Of a stretch of 14,712 nucleotides of DNA, positions 1 through 6,422 are shown piece after piece (the stretch's first letter is position 1; each line of letters starts with the position of its first letter). The notes beneath the pieces were generated by a model. The model saw only the letters and a program-made list of their open reading frames with translations, did no database searches and had not been told where the DNA came from. The stretch is taken from the NCBI GenBank assembly GCA_003444795.1, contig DLWR01000199.1, positions 1 through 14,712 of the forward strand. Direction: 5' to 3'. Source of the stretch: Cryomorphaceae bacterium. GTDB lineage: Bacteria > Bacteroidota > Bacteroidia > Flavobacteriales > Schleiferiaceae. Both the position numbers and the translations under genes were made by a program.

Positions 1-574
1 CGGTCCAAACAATTGCACCAGCTACGACACGTTGAAAATCACGCAAATTGTCGTGACCCCCAACGCGGGTCCAGATCAGGTGGTCATGCCCGGGGACGTC
101 GTGCAACTGAACGCCACCGGTGGTTTGCAATACTACTGGTATGCAGATAAGCCTGCATACTTCAGCGACCCCTACAATCCCAACGCACAAACGCGACCCA
201 CTAGCGATACGACGTGGTACTTTGTCGAAGTTCGCAGTGCACTGGGCTGCTGGGGCATTGATTCCATGATGGTGGTTCAGTTTGACCCCGCCACCCTTTT
301 GCCAAATATTTCCAATGTCATGAACGTCATTACGCCCAACGGCGATGGCTTTAATGACGTATTCGATCTATCGGAAGTAGTCCAAGCAGACTCTTGTGAT
401 CTGGTAATCCTAGATCGTTGGGGCGCTCAAGTCTACGAAGAGCCTCGGTACATCTCAGGCTGGGATGGAACAAATACCGGAGGCGACCCACTGCCCGATG
501 GAACCTACTACTATTTGCTGCTTTGCAACGGAGAACCCCGTTACCGCGGCGCCATTACTGTAATTCGCAATTAA
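1..574 (+). CDS. Type B (CHU_C) sorting-domain surface protein, C-terminal part only
   Basis: This is the 3' end of a larger gene. The frame is open from base 2 to the TAA at 572-574 and no start is visible; an in-frame TTG at 32 is not a credible start because coding continues through it. The visible 191 residues hold an Ig-like segment followed by a C-terminal domain of about 88 residues with the hallmarks of the gliding-motility-associated CHU_C family: TPNGDGFND, a DRWG motif, GWDGTN, and PLPDGTYYY. In Bacteroidota this domain is the type B signal that sends proteins through the type IX secretion system to the cell surface. Both segments resemble the end of the 633-residue protein at 2076-3977. 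The next gene starts 8 nt downstream, so they are probably co-transcribed. The function of the missing N-terminal part, perhaps an adhesin, cannot be seen here. Confidence 0.9.
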   Translation, partial: GPNNCTSYDTLKITQIVVTPNAGPDQVVMPGDVVQLNATGGLQYYWYADKPAYFSDPYNPNAQTRPTSDTTWYFVEVRSALGCWGIDSMMVVQFDPATLLPNISNVMNVITPNGDGFNDVFDLSEVVQADSCDLVILDRWGAQVYEEPRYISGWDGTNTGGDPLPDGTYYYLLLCNGEPRYRGAITVIRN

Positions 575-582
575 TCGTCGTT

Positions 583-2076
583 ATGAAAAAGACGCTCGTT
601 CTGGCTTTGATTTCGGGAGCTTGCATGGTTCAAGCCCAGCAACTTCCCCTATACGCCAACTATTTCTTCGCTCCTCAAATGACCAACCCTGCTGTTTCTG
701 GTGCAGAAGGCTTCAGTGAGTTAACGACCATGCACCGTCAGCAATGGCAAGGTATGGAAGGAGCTCCCGAGACTTCGGCATTGGTCTTCAATGGCGCCCT
801 TAACAAGGAGCGAATTGGCTATTCTGTCTATGCCTACACGGACAAGACGGATATCGTTAGCCGTTCGGGTATTTATGGCAACTATGCCTACCATGCACAG
901 CTGTCCGAGACTTCCGTGCTCAGTTTCGGCGTAGGCGCAGGTTATGTGAACAACTCCTTTGACATGGCATCGGTCCGAGTCAAGAACCTGGGTGATCCTT
1001 TCTTGATTCCAGCCAATCAAAACGGCACCTTGGACATGATCTTGGGTGTGAATTTGCGCGTGGCGGATTTCAACCTTGGCCTAAGCGTTCCCCAATTGCT
1101 CAATCCGACCATCACTTACAGCAATAACTACGACGGCCCAGTGGCGTACCATTTGATTCGTCACTATGTGGCCCGTACCCAGTACGACATTAACGTACAA
1201 AAAGACCGCATGGTCTTGTCTCCCATGGTGACCGTTCGTGCAGCTGCTTTTGTGAAGCCTCAGGTGGATGCCGGGTTGATGTTCGATATGAAGGAATACG
1301 GCTACATCGGTGCGATGTACCGCTCTAACTATGCAGCGACCATGAATGTAGGCGTCCATCTGACTCCCGTACTTTCTTTGGGCTACGCGCATGAGTTCAG
1401 CACCAACACCTATGCTTCGTATTTGGGCATGTCCAATGAGTTCATTTTGTCGTATAAGTTTGGCGACAATAAGCGCAATGAGCGTTTGGAAGCTGAAATA
1501 AAGCGTTTGAAGGACAAGCAACGCAGCTCTGCACAAGAGACGGAGAAATTGCTCAACGAGCGTTTTGAAGAATTCAAGGAAGAAATGGGCGCAGCCCAAG
1601 CAGCTGAATTGGAGAAGCAAAAAGAAGCCCTCAAGCAAGAAGGTTTGCAACTTCAAGAGGCCGGTGCGCAGAATGGTGGCCTACGTGGAAACGGCGGTAA
1701 TTCAAGTGGCACTGCCGGAGGAACAGGCTGGAACCAAGACAATGGTCAAAGCGGTTCATGGAACGGTGGCACCGATCCAAATGCAGGCGGTGCGCTTCGC
1801 GGCTACCGCTCGGAAGAGTACGCTAACAATGTGGCGCCGGGCTCACCTGGGTACTATGTGACAGCCGGTGTTTATGGAGAAGCTGCCAATGCCGACCGCA
1901 TGGCCAGCAGCCTGTCCAAGAAAGGCATCAATGCCAAGGTCTTCCGCGATAACCGCAACAACATGTACTACGTATATCTCTTGAAGTTCCGTAACTACGA
2001 GGAAGCAGATCGCGCGAAGGGATCCGGATTGAACGGACAATACACCGGCAAGCTTTGGATTAAAGTCGTCGAATAA
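583..2076 (+). CDS. PorP/SprF-family outer-membrane protein with C-terminal SPOR domain
   Basis: This is a 497-residue protein starting at ATG 583. A signal peptide (MKKTLVLALI to about residue 18, ending VQA) precedes LPLYANYFFAPQMTNPAVSG, the N-terminal signature of the type IX secretion PorP/SprF family. Residues 20-293 look like alternating beta-strands of an outer-membrane barrel, ending in an aromatic strand near FILSYKF. Family members are usually about 300 residues long. This one continues with an E/K/R-rich predicted coiled coil (295-360), a Gly/Asn/Ser-rich linker (361-404) and a SPOR-like domain (422-497, starting GYYVTAGVYGEAANADR and containing a YYVYLLKF strand). SPOR domains bind denuded peptidoglycan glycans. 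SprF-like proteins are known to be needed for surface localisation of partner type B CHU_C proteins; both neighbours encode such proteins, so they are the likely clients (inference). A longer in-frame opening from 418 overlaps the preceding gene and is rejected because the signal peptide begins at 583. Confidence 0.88.
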   Translation: MKKTLVLALISGACMVQAQQLPLYANYFFAPQMTNPAVSGAEGFSELTTMHRQQWQGMEGAPETSALVFNGALNKERIGYSVYAYTDKTDIVSRSGIYGNYAYHAQLSETSVLSFGVGAGYVNNSFDMASVRVKNLGDPFLIPANQNGTLDMILGVNLRVADFNLGLSVPQLLNPTITYSNNYDGPVAYHLIRHYVARTQYDINVQKDRMVLSPMVTVRAAAFVKPQVDAGLMFDMKEYGYIGAMYRSNYAATMNVGVHLTPVLSLGYAHEFSTNTYASYLGMSNEFILSYKFGDNKRNERLEAEIKRLKDKQRSSAQETEKLLNERFEEFKEEMGAAQAAELEKQKEALKQEGLQLQEAGAQNGGLRGNGGNSSGTAGGTGWNQDNGQSGSWNGGTDPNAGGALRGYRSEEYANNVAPGSPGYYVTAGVYGEAANADRMASSLSKKGINAKVFRDNRNNMYYVYLLKFRNYEEADRAKGSGLNGQYTGKLWIKVVE

Positions 2077-3977
2077 TGCAGCGACACTTCTTCAAATGGA
2101 TGGTTGGGCTCTTCCTGCTGCTTTCGGCAGGAAGTGTTCAAGCCGCTCACCTGGTGGGGGGAGAAATCACCTACACCTGTAACGGCGGCAACAACTACAC
2201 CATCAAACTCCGCATTTATCGCGATTGTAACAGTGGTGGAGCACAATTTGACAACACGGTGACCTTCACCATTTTTGACAATACGGGGGCACAGCTGTAC
2301 AATCCCACGGTCAACAAAGGCCCTACGGTGAGTGTGCCAGCCGGTACGGGAAATCCGTGTTTGACCACGCCTCCCAACATTTGTACGGAATACGCGGACT
2401 ACGTGCATACCATGAATTTGCCTGCCCGGGTCGGCGGCTACACCATTTCGTACCAGCGCTGCTGTCGAAATGCCACCATTTCAAACATAGTGGCAAGCGG
2501 AAAGGGCAATACCTACACGGTGCAAATCCCGTCCATGGACAACTGCAACAACTCCCCTCAGTTTACCACGGTGCCTCCCATTGTTTTGTGCTTGAATGAC
2601 CTACAAAACATCAATGCCTCGGCCACGGATGCAGATGGAGATTCGCTGTACTATGAGTTTTGTGACATCCTCAACGGGGGCTCAAGCGGCAATGCCTCTC
2701 CCAATCCTGCTTCGGCGCCTCCTTACACGGCCATTTCCTTTATCGCGCCTCAGACCAGCAGTTCACCGGTTCCAGGCAATCCCGCATTGACCATCGACCC
2801 AAACACCGGGTACATCACGGGATCGGCCAATACAACGGGACAATTTGTGGTGGGTATTTGTGTCAGCGAATACCGCAACGGTGTCTTCCAATCCACTGTG
2901 CGCCGCGACTACCAGTTCAATATCACCAACTGCGTCAGTAATGTGGTCGCAGACATGTTGACCCAAATGGAGAAGCCCAGCCTGCTCTGCGGGGGACGTA
3001 CCATGCCCTTCCAAGCGCAGACCTCTGGAGCCATTAGCTATTACTGGGATTTTGGCGATACGACCACGACATTAGATACGAGTTCTTCGCCTTCCCCTTC
3101 CTGGACCTATCCTGACACGGGTGCCTACACGGTCATGTTAGTCATCAATCCCGGATTGGTGTGTACGGACACAGTGTACGAAAGCTTCCACATTTACGAT
3201 GCACCCGATTACGTCATTCAGTACAACGGCCAAAGCTGTTTTGAAGCGCAGGACTTGACCTTCTACGCCAGTGGAACCACTCCCCACGATGCCACTTTCT
3301 CCTGGGACTTTGGAAATCTGGCCAATGTGTACGGTGCCACAGGAGATACGGTGGAACATGTGAGTTGGTCGCAACCCGGCAAATACCCTGTGCAACTCAT
3401 TGTTTATTCAAAGACTTGTCCCGATACCACCTATGACACCATCGATGTGGTGCAATGGTCGCTCCCTGTTTTTGCGGGGAACGATACGGCTATCGCCCGT
3501 GGAGATACCGCGTATTTGAATGTGACGTCTGGCGCCGCCTACCGGTGGTTTGCGGATAAACCCGTTTACTTCAACAATTACCGACAGCAGGACCCTCAGG
3601 CTTGGACCTACCAAGATTCCACCACCTTCTATGCCATTGTGACGAATTCGCTGGGCTGTAAAGGCATTGATACAGTATTTGTCTACTATTTGCCAGACCA
3701 AACCGACCCCGATCTCTCCAACGTTCAAAACGCCATGACCCCCAATGGTGATGGAATGAACGACGTTTTGGACCTTTCGGAAGTCACCTTTGGAGACCAA
3801 TGCACCCTCCGTGTCCTGAACCGTTGGGGTGGCCAGGTCTTCATGCAAGACAATTATGATGATACCTGGGGTGGGACAAACGCCAATGGAAATCCCTTAC
3901 CTCCCGGAACCTACTACATTCTCTTGCATTGTGGAAAGGAACTCCGCTATGGAGGTCCGGTGACGATTGTTCGATAA
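2076..3977 (+). CDS. Secreted PKD-domain protein with type B (CHU_C) C-terminal sorting domain
   Basis: This 633-residue protein has ATG overlapping the previous stop by 1 nt (TAATG), implying translational coupling. A signal peptide (residues 1-23, ending VQA) leads into a Cys-rich N-terminal region (24-290). That region opens with AHLVGGEITYTC, which is common in large Bacteroidota surface proteins, and has paired cysteines that suggest disulfides. It also holds a DADGDSL motif (185-191) and a putative-Ig segment with DPNTGYITG (241-249). Two PKD-like domains follow, at about 300-375 (YYWDFGDT at 322-329) and 385-458 (FSWDFGN at 408-414), then an Ig-like segment (465-540). The final 85 residues are a CHU_C domain: TPNGDGMND at 555-563, NRWGGQV at 582-588, and an end in TIVR. 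Export through Sec and then the type IX system to the cell surface is expected. No catalytic motif is visible, so an adhesive or structural role is inferred. Confidence 0.9.
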   Translation: MQRHFFKWMVGLFLLLSAGSVQAAHLVGGEITYTCNGGNNYTIKLRIYRDCNSGGAQFDNTVTFTIFDNTGAQLYNPTVNKGPTVSVPAGTGNPCLTTPPNICTEYADYVHTMNLPARVGGYTISYQRCCRNATISNIVASGKGNTYTVQIPSMDNCNNSPQFTTVPPIVLCLNDLQNINASATDADGDSLYYEFCDILNGGSSGNASPNPASAPPYTAISFIAPQTSSSPVPGNPALTIDPNTGYITGSANTTGQFVVGICVSEYRNGVFQSTVRRDYQFNITNCVSNVVADMLTQMEKPSLLCGGRTMPFQAQTSGAISYYWDFGDTTTTLDTSSSPSPSWTYPDTGAYTVMLVINPGLVCTDTVYESFHIYDAPDYVIQYNGQSCFEAQDLTFYASGTTPHDATFSWDFGNLANVYGATGDTVEHVSWSQPGKYPVQLIVYSKTCPDTTYDTIDVVQWSLPVFAGNDTAIARGDTAYLNVTSGAAYRWFADKPVYFNNYRQQDPQAWTYQDSTTFYAIVTNSLGCKGIDTVFVYYLPDQTDPDLSNVQNAMTPNGDGMNDVLDLSEVTFGDQCTLRVLNRWGGQVFMQDNYDDTWGGTNANGNPLPPGTYYILLHCGKELRYGGPVTIVR

Positions 3978-4015
3978 GATACTGGTCGTCCACCAGCTCC
4001 AACTAGAGACAAAAT

Positions 4016-4044
4016 AAAAGCCCCGGCCATCGGCCGGGGCTTTT
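4016..4044. terminator. Bidirectional intrinsic terminator between convergent genes
   Basis: A perfect 13-bp stem (arms 4016-4028 and 4032-4044; the core is GCCCCGGCC against GGCCGGGGC) closes a 3-nt loop. It is followed on the plus strand by a T tract (4041-4045), and on the minus strand by CTTTTATTTT. It lies 38 nt after the CHU_C protein stop and 42 nt after the dnaJ stop on the opposite strand, so it can end transcription from both sides. Confidence 0.93.
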
Positions 4045-4050
4045 TGCTTC

Positions 4051-4068
4051 ACGCGCGGCGCGCGTTTT
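4051..4068 (+). terminator. Possible second short terminator hairpin
   Basis: A short hairpin, ACGCGC-GGC-GCGCGT (4051-4065), is followed by T residues to 4068. It sits just behind the main terminator and could act as a plus-strand backup. The stem is only 6 bp and the T tract is short, so this may be chance G+C-rich sequence. Confidence 0.35.
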
Positions 4069-4085
4069 CAGGTGCTAAGTTGGTT

Positions 4086-5192
4086 TTAGCCGTTGAACAT
4101 GTCGCGCACCCGGTCAAAGAAACCCTTGTCGGACTTTCCGGGATTGGGTTGGAAGTTGGCGCTTTCTTGCAGTTTCTCCAATAGGGCTTTCTCCTCGCTA
4201 GTGACCGATTTAGGAGTCCAAACAGATACATGGACTAAGAGATCACCCGTTCCATAGCCTTCCACACTGGGCAAGCCTTTGCCCTTTAGGCGTAAGGTTT
4301 TCCCACTCTGGGTACCGGCGTCAATTTTCATGCGCGCTTTGCCCTGAATCGTGGGGATTTCCACCGTGGTGCCTAATGCACAATCCGGGAAGGATAGATA
4401 GAGGTCATAGTGCAGGTTTTGTCCTTCGCGTACGAGTTCATCATGTGCTTCTTCTTCGATGGACACGATGAGGTCCCCTGCAGGTCCTCCGGTGGGTCCG
4501 TGGTTTCCTTTTCCGCCTACGCGAAGTTGCATACCGTCTTGAACCCCAGCGGGGATTTTTACGCTGACTACTTCGTCCACGCGCTCCAGACCATCCGCTC
4601 CCACACCATCGGGACGCATGTCGATCATTTTGCCTGAACCATTACAGCCATGGCAGGCCGAAGCCGTGCGCATTTGGCCGAGGATGGTGTTTTGGACGCG
4701 GGTGATCTGACCGGACCCATTGCAAACCGTACAGGTTTTAAAGGTCAAGCCGTCGGCGGGCACCGCGCGGCGAATTTTAATTTTCTTTTCGACGCCGTTG
4801 GCGATGTCCTCCAGCGTGAGTTTGACGCGGACACGCAAGTTGGCTCCGCGCGCCGCGCCGCCACGGCCGCCGCCAAATCCGCTAAAAACTCCACCGCCGA
4901 AAATGTCCCCAAAGTGGCTGAAGATGTCTTCCATGTTCATGCCGCCGCCAAATCCGCCGCTTCCGGCGCCAAAGGCTTGGTGGCCAAACTGGTCATACTT
5001 CTGTTTCTTTTCCGCGTTGGAGAGCACGTCGTAAGCCTCCGCAGCCTCCTTAAATTTTTCCTCCGCAGCTGCATCCCCTGGATTTTTATCCGGGTGGTAT
5101 TGGATAGCGAGCTTGCGGTACGCCTTTTTAATCTCGTCGGCAGAGGCAGACTTGGAAACGCCTAAAACCTCATAGTAGTCGCGCTTAGCCAT
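4086..5192 (-). CDS. dnaJ: Chaperone DnaJ (Hsp40) with a reduced zinc-finger region
   Basis: DnaJ is the cytoplasmic co-chaperone that stimulates DnaK ATPase and delivers unfolded clients. The 368-residue protein has a J domain (1-70) with the HPD motif at 33-35, a Gly/Phe-rich linker (about 74-115) and the two C-terminal substrate-binding domains (about 118-140 plus 207-335). Type I DnaJ normally has four CxxCxGxG motifs. Only two are present here: CTVCNGSG at 154-161 and CHGCNGSG at 180-187. By spacing and flanking residues ([10 protein letters not shown] between them) these are motifs 2 and 3. The positions expected for motifs 1 (about 140-148) and 4 (about 193-205) have no cysteines, so one zinc site is missing although the rest is full length. 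The ATG is 3 nt after the grpE stop, so the two genes form a chaperone pair; dnaK is not in the window. Confidence 0.95.
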   Translation of the reverse strand: MAKRDYYEVLGVSKSASADEIKKAYRKLAIQYHPDKNPGDAAAEEKFKEAAEAYDVLSNAEKKQKYDQFGHQAFGAGSGGFGGGMNMEDIFSHFGDIFGGGVFSGFGGGRGGAARGANLRVRVKLTLEDIANGVEKKIKIRRAVPADGLTFKTCTVCNGSGQITRVQNTILGQMRTASACHGCNGSGKMIDMRPDGVGADGLERVDEVVSVKIPAGVQDGMQLRVGGKGNHGPTGGPAGDLIVSIEEEAHDELVREGQNLHYDLYLSFPDCALGTTVEIPTIQGKARMKIDAGTQSGKTLRLKGKGLPSVEGYGTGDLLVHVSVWTPKSVTSEEKALLEKLQESANFQPNPGKSDKGFFDRVRDMFNG

Positions 5193-5195
5193 AGT

Positions 5196-5741
5196 TTAGG
5201 AGGCCATTTGTTCGCCCACCACCACTTTGGCATAGCGGATTATTTTCTCACCCAGTCGGTAGCCCTTCTCAATCTGGTCTACCACCTTTCCAGCTAGTTC
5301 TGGGCTGGGGGCGGGGATATTGGTGATGGCCTCCATGGTCTCCACGTCAAAAACTTGACCTGCGGTAGGTTCCATTTCTTTGAGGCCTTCCGCTTTGAGG
5401 GTATTCAAGAGCTTCGTGTAGATCAATTCAAGACCCACGCGCTCCGGCGAATCAGCGGCAATATTTTTAAGGGCGCGCTCAAAGTCATCTACCACGGGGA
5501 GGACGGCTTTGATGACCTTTTCGTTGGCGGTTGCCATGAGGTCCAGGCGCTCTCGTGCGTTGCGTCGACGGAAATTCTCAAACTCGGCATAAAGACGTAA
5601 GTTTTGTTCCTTGAGGGCTTGAATTTCCTCAGCGGGATCAGCGGCAGATTCGCCAGTTTCCTCGGTAGACGTTGAGGTGGTGGGTTCCCCATCCACTATA
5701 GGCTCTTCGGCCTCCTGCTGTTTTTTAGATTCTTTTGCCAT
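5196..5741 (-). CDS. grpE: Nucleotide exchange factor GrpE
   Basis: GrpE releases ADP from DnaK during the chaperone cycle. The start chosen gives 181 residues beginning MAKESKKQQ. An upstream in-frame ATG (5789) would add 16 residues unlike GrpE and would run into the dyad at 5779-5817, so it is unlikely. The N-terminal 35 residues are acidic and Ser/Thr-rich, hence probably disordered. A long helix follows (about 36-90, containing LRLYAEFENFRRR, the conserved dimerisation helix), then the C-terminal beta domain with the family signature around VVDQIEKGYRLGEKIIRYAK (153-172). The length fits the family. It sits directly upstream of dnaJ with a 3-nt gap, which matches their shared role. The 120-nt gap before it is the largest within this minus-strand run and is a likely site for its own promoter. 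Confidence 0.95.
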   Translation of the reverse strand: MAKESKKQQEAEEPIVDGEPTTSTSTEETGESAADPAEEIQALKEQNLRLYAEFENFRRRNARERLDLMATANEKVIKAVLPVVDDFERALKNIAADSPERVGLELIYTKLLNTLKAEGLKEMEPTAGQVFDVETMEAITNIPAPSPELAGKVVDQIEKGYRLGEKIIRYAKVVVGEQMAS

Positions 5742-5778
5742 CTGTGCACGTAGTATTCTGTGTTGCCCTAAAAGCAAA

Positions 5779-5817
5779 CAATCTGCCAAACTGAATTCGT
5801 GTCAGAATGGCAGATTG
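5779..5817 (-). promoter_or_regulatory. 39-bp imperfect dyad upstream of grpE
   Basis: Plus-strand layout: CAATCTGCCA (5779-5788), AA, CTGA (5791-5794), a 7-nt centre, TCAG (5802-5805), AA, TGGCAGATTG (5808-5817). The outer 10 bp and inner 4 bp are perfectly complementary, separated by a symmetrical 2-nt mismatch. On the minus strand it lies 44 nt after the TlpA-like gene stop and 37 nt before the grpE ATG, and it is followed by TTTGCTTTT. It could be a binding site for a dimeric regulator of grpE-dnaJ, or a terminator/attenuator hairpin ending the upstream genes. It does not match the CIRCE element (TTAGCACTC-N9-GAGTGCTAA). The structure is certain; its role is open. Confidence 0.6.
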
Positions 5818-5861
5818 CTCGGCCCGGCTTTGGCCAGCCTGTCGTGACGAACTGTCCGACC

Positions 5862-6413
5862 TTAGGGTAGAAGGGACTTGAGGGCGGCCTCAAGCTGAGC
5901 GCCGCGCAATCCTTTTGCGATGATTTTGCCTTTGCCGTCTACCAAGAAGGTCATCGGAATGGCGTTGACCCCGTAGAGGGCGGCGCCTTGAGCGCGCCAG
6001 CCGCGCAAGTCGCTCACGTGGCTAGACCATGCGAGACCATCCTTTTCAATGGCTTGAACCCAGCGGTCCTTGGCCTGATCCAGGCTCACGGAGTAGATTT
6101 CAAAGCCTTTGCCCGCCGTGTATTTCTTGTCTTTGTACTCGTTGTAAATGCGGACTACGTTGGGGTTTTCCATTCGGCAGGGACCGCACCAGGAAGCCCA
6201 AAAGTCAATAAGAACCACTTTACCACGCAAATCGCTCAATTTGACAATGTCCCCATTGGGATTGGGAAATGCGAGTTCTGGAGCTTGGTCGCCAACATTG
6301 ATATTGGCCAATTGAGCCATACGGTCGGGGCGATACGTGCTTTCAGCAGGTCGAGCCGCTGTCCAAAGCAGGGCAGAGGCAATCAGAAGAGAGGCAAGTA
6401 CTTTTTTCATCAT
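5862..6413 (-). CDS. TlpA/ResA-like periplasmic thiol-disulfide protein
   Basis: This is a 183-residue thioredoxin-fold protein. A signal peptide (residues 1 to about 20; MMKKVLASLL, then a hydrophobic stretch ending WTAARP) has no lipobox cysteine, so a soluble periplasmic location is likely. The AhpC/TSA-Redoxin-like core starts near GDQAPELAFPNPNG (41-54). It has the redox motif WCGPC (75-79, within FWASWCGPCR) and the cis-Pro at 153 in AIPMTFLVDG. Family members reduce or exchange disulfides, for example during cytochrome c maturation, but the specific partner cannot be told from sequence. Two consecutive ATGs (6413 and 6410) are possible starts. It begins 9 nt after the murA stop, so it is probably co-transcribed with murA, though no functional link is obvious. 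Confidence 0.9.
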   Translation of the reverse strand: MMKKVLASLLIASALLWTAARPAESTYRPDRMAQLANINVGDQAPELAFPNPNGDIVKLSDLRGKVVLIDFWASWCGPCRMENPNVVRIYNEYKDKKYTAGKGFEIYSVSLDQAKDRWVQAIEKDGLAWSSHVSDLRGWRAQGAALYGVNAIPMTFLVDGKGKIIAKGLRGAQLEAALKSLLP

Positions 6414-6422
6414 GGGGTAAAG

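Noticed and set aside
418-582. N-terminal extension of the PorP/SprF gene to an ATG at 418
   Set aside because: It overlaps the CHU_C gene in another frame and its Arg-rich sequence would precede an obvious signal peptide that begins at 583.
4650-5165. A 171-codon plus-strand opening opposite dnaJ
   Set aside because: The Ala/Gly-rich translation mirrors the Gly/Phe-rich dnaJ region on the other strand, and dnaJ is unambiguous.
5742-5789. N-terminal extension of GrpE to an ATG at 5789
   Set aside because: The 16 extra residues do not look like GrpE, and the extension runs into the dyad; MAKESKKQQ at 5741 is a typical start.
5808-5820. A sigma-54-like TGGCA...TTGC pattern in the dyad
   Set aside because: The TTGC follows without the required 5-nt spacing after the TGGCA block, so it does not form a -24/-12 promoter.
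5822-5841. A possible G+C-rich hairpin after the TlpA-like gene (GGCTGGCC/GCCGGGCC on the minus strand)
   Set aside because: The arms pair poorly, with mismatches and wobble inside the stem, and no T tract follows; too weak to call a terminator.
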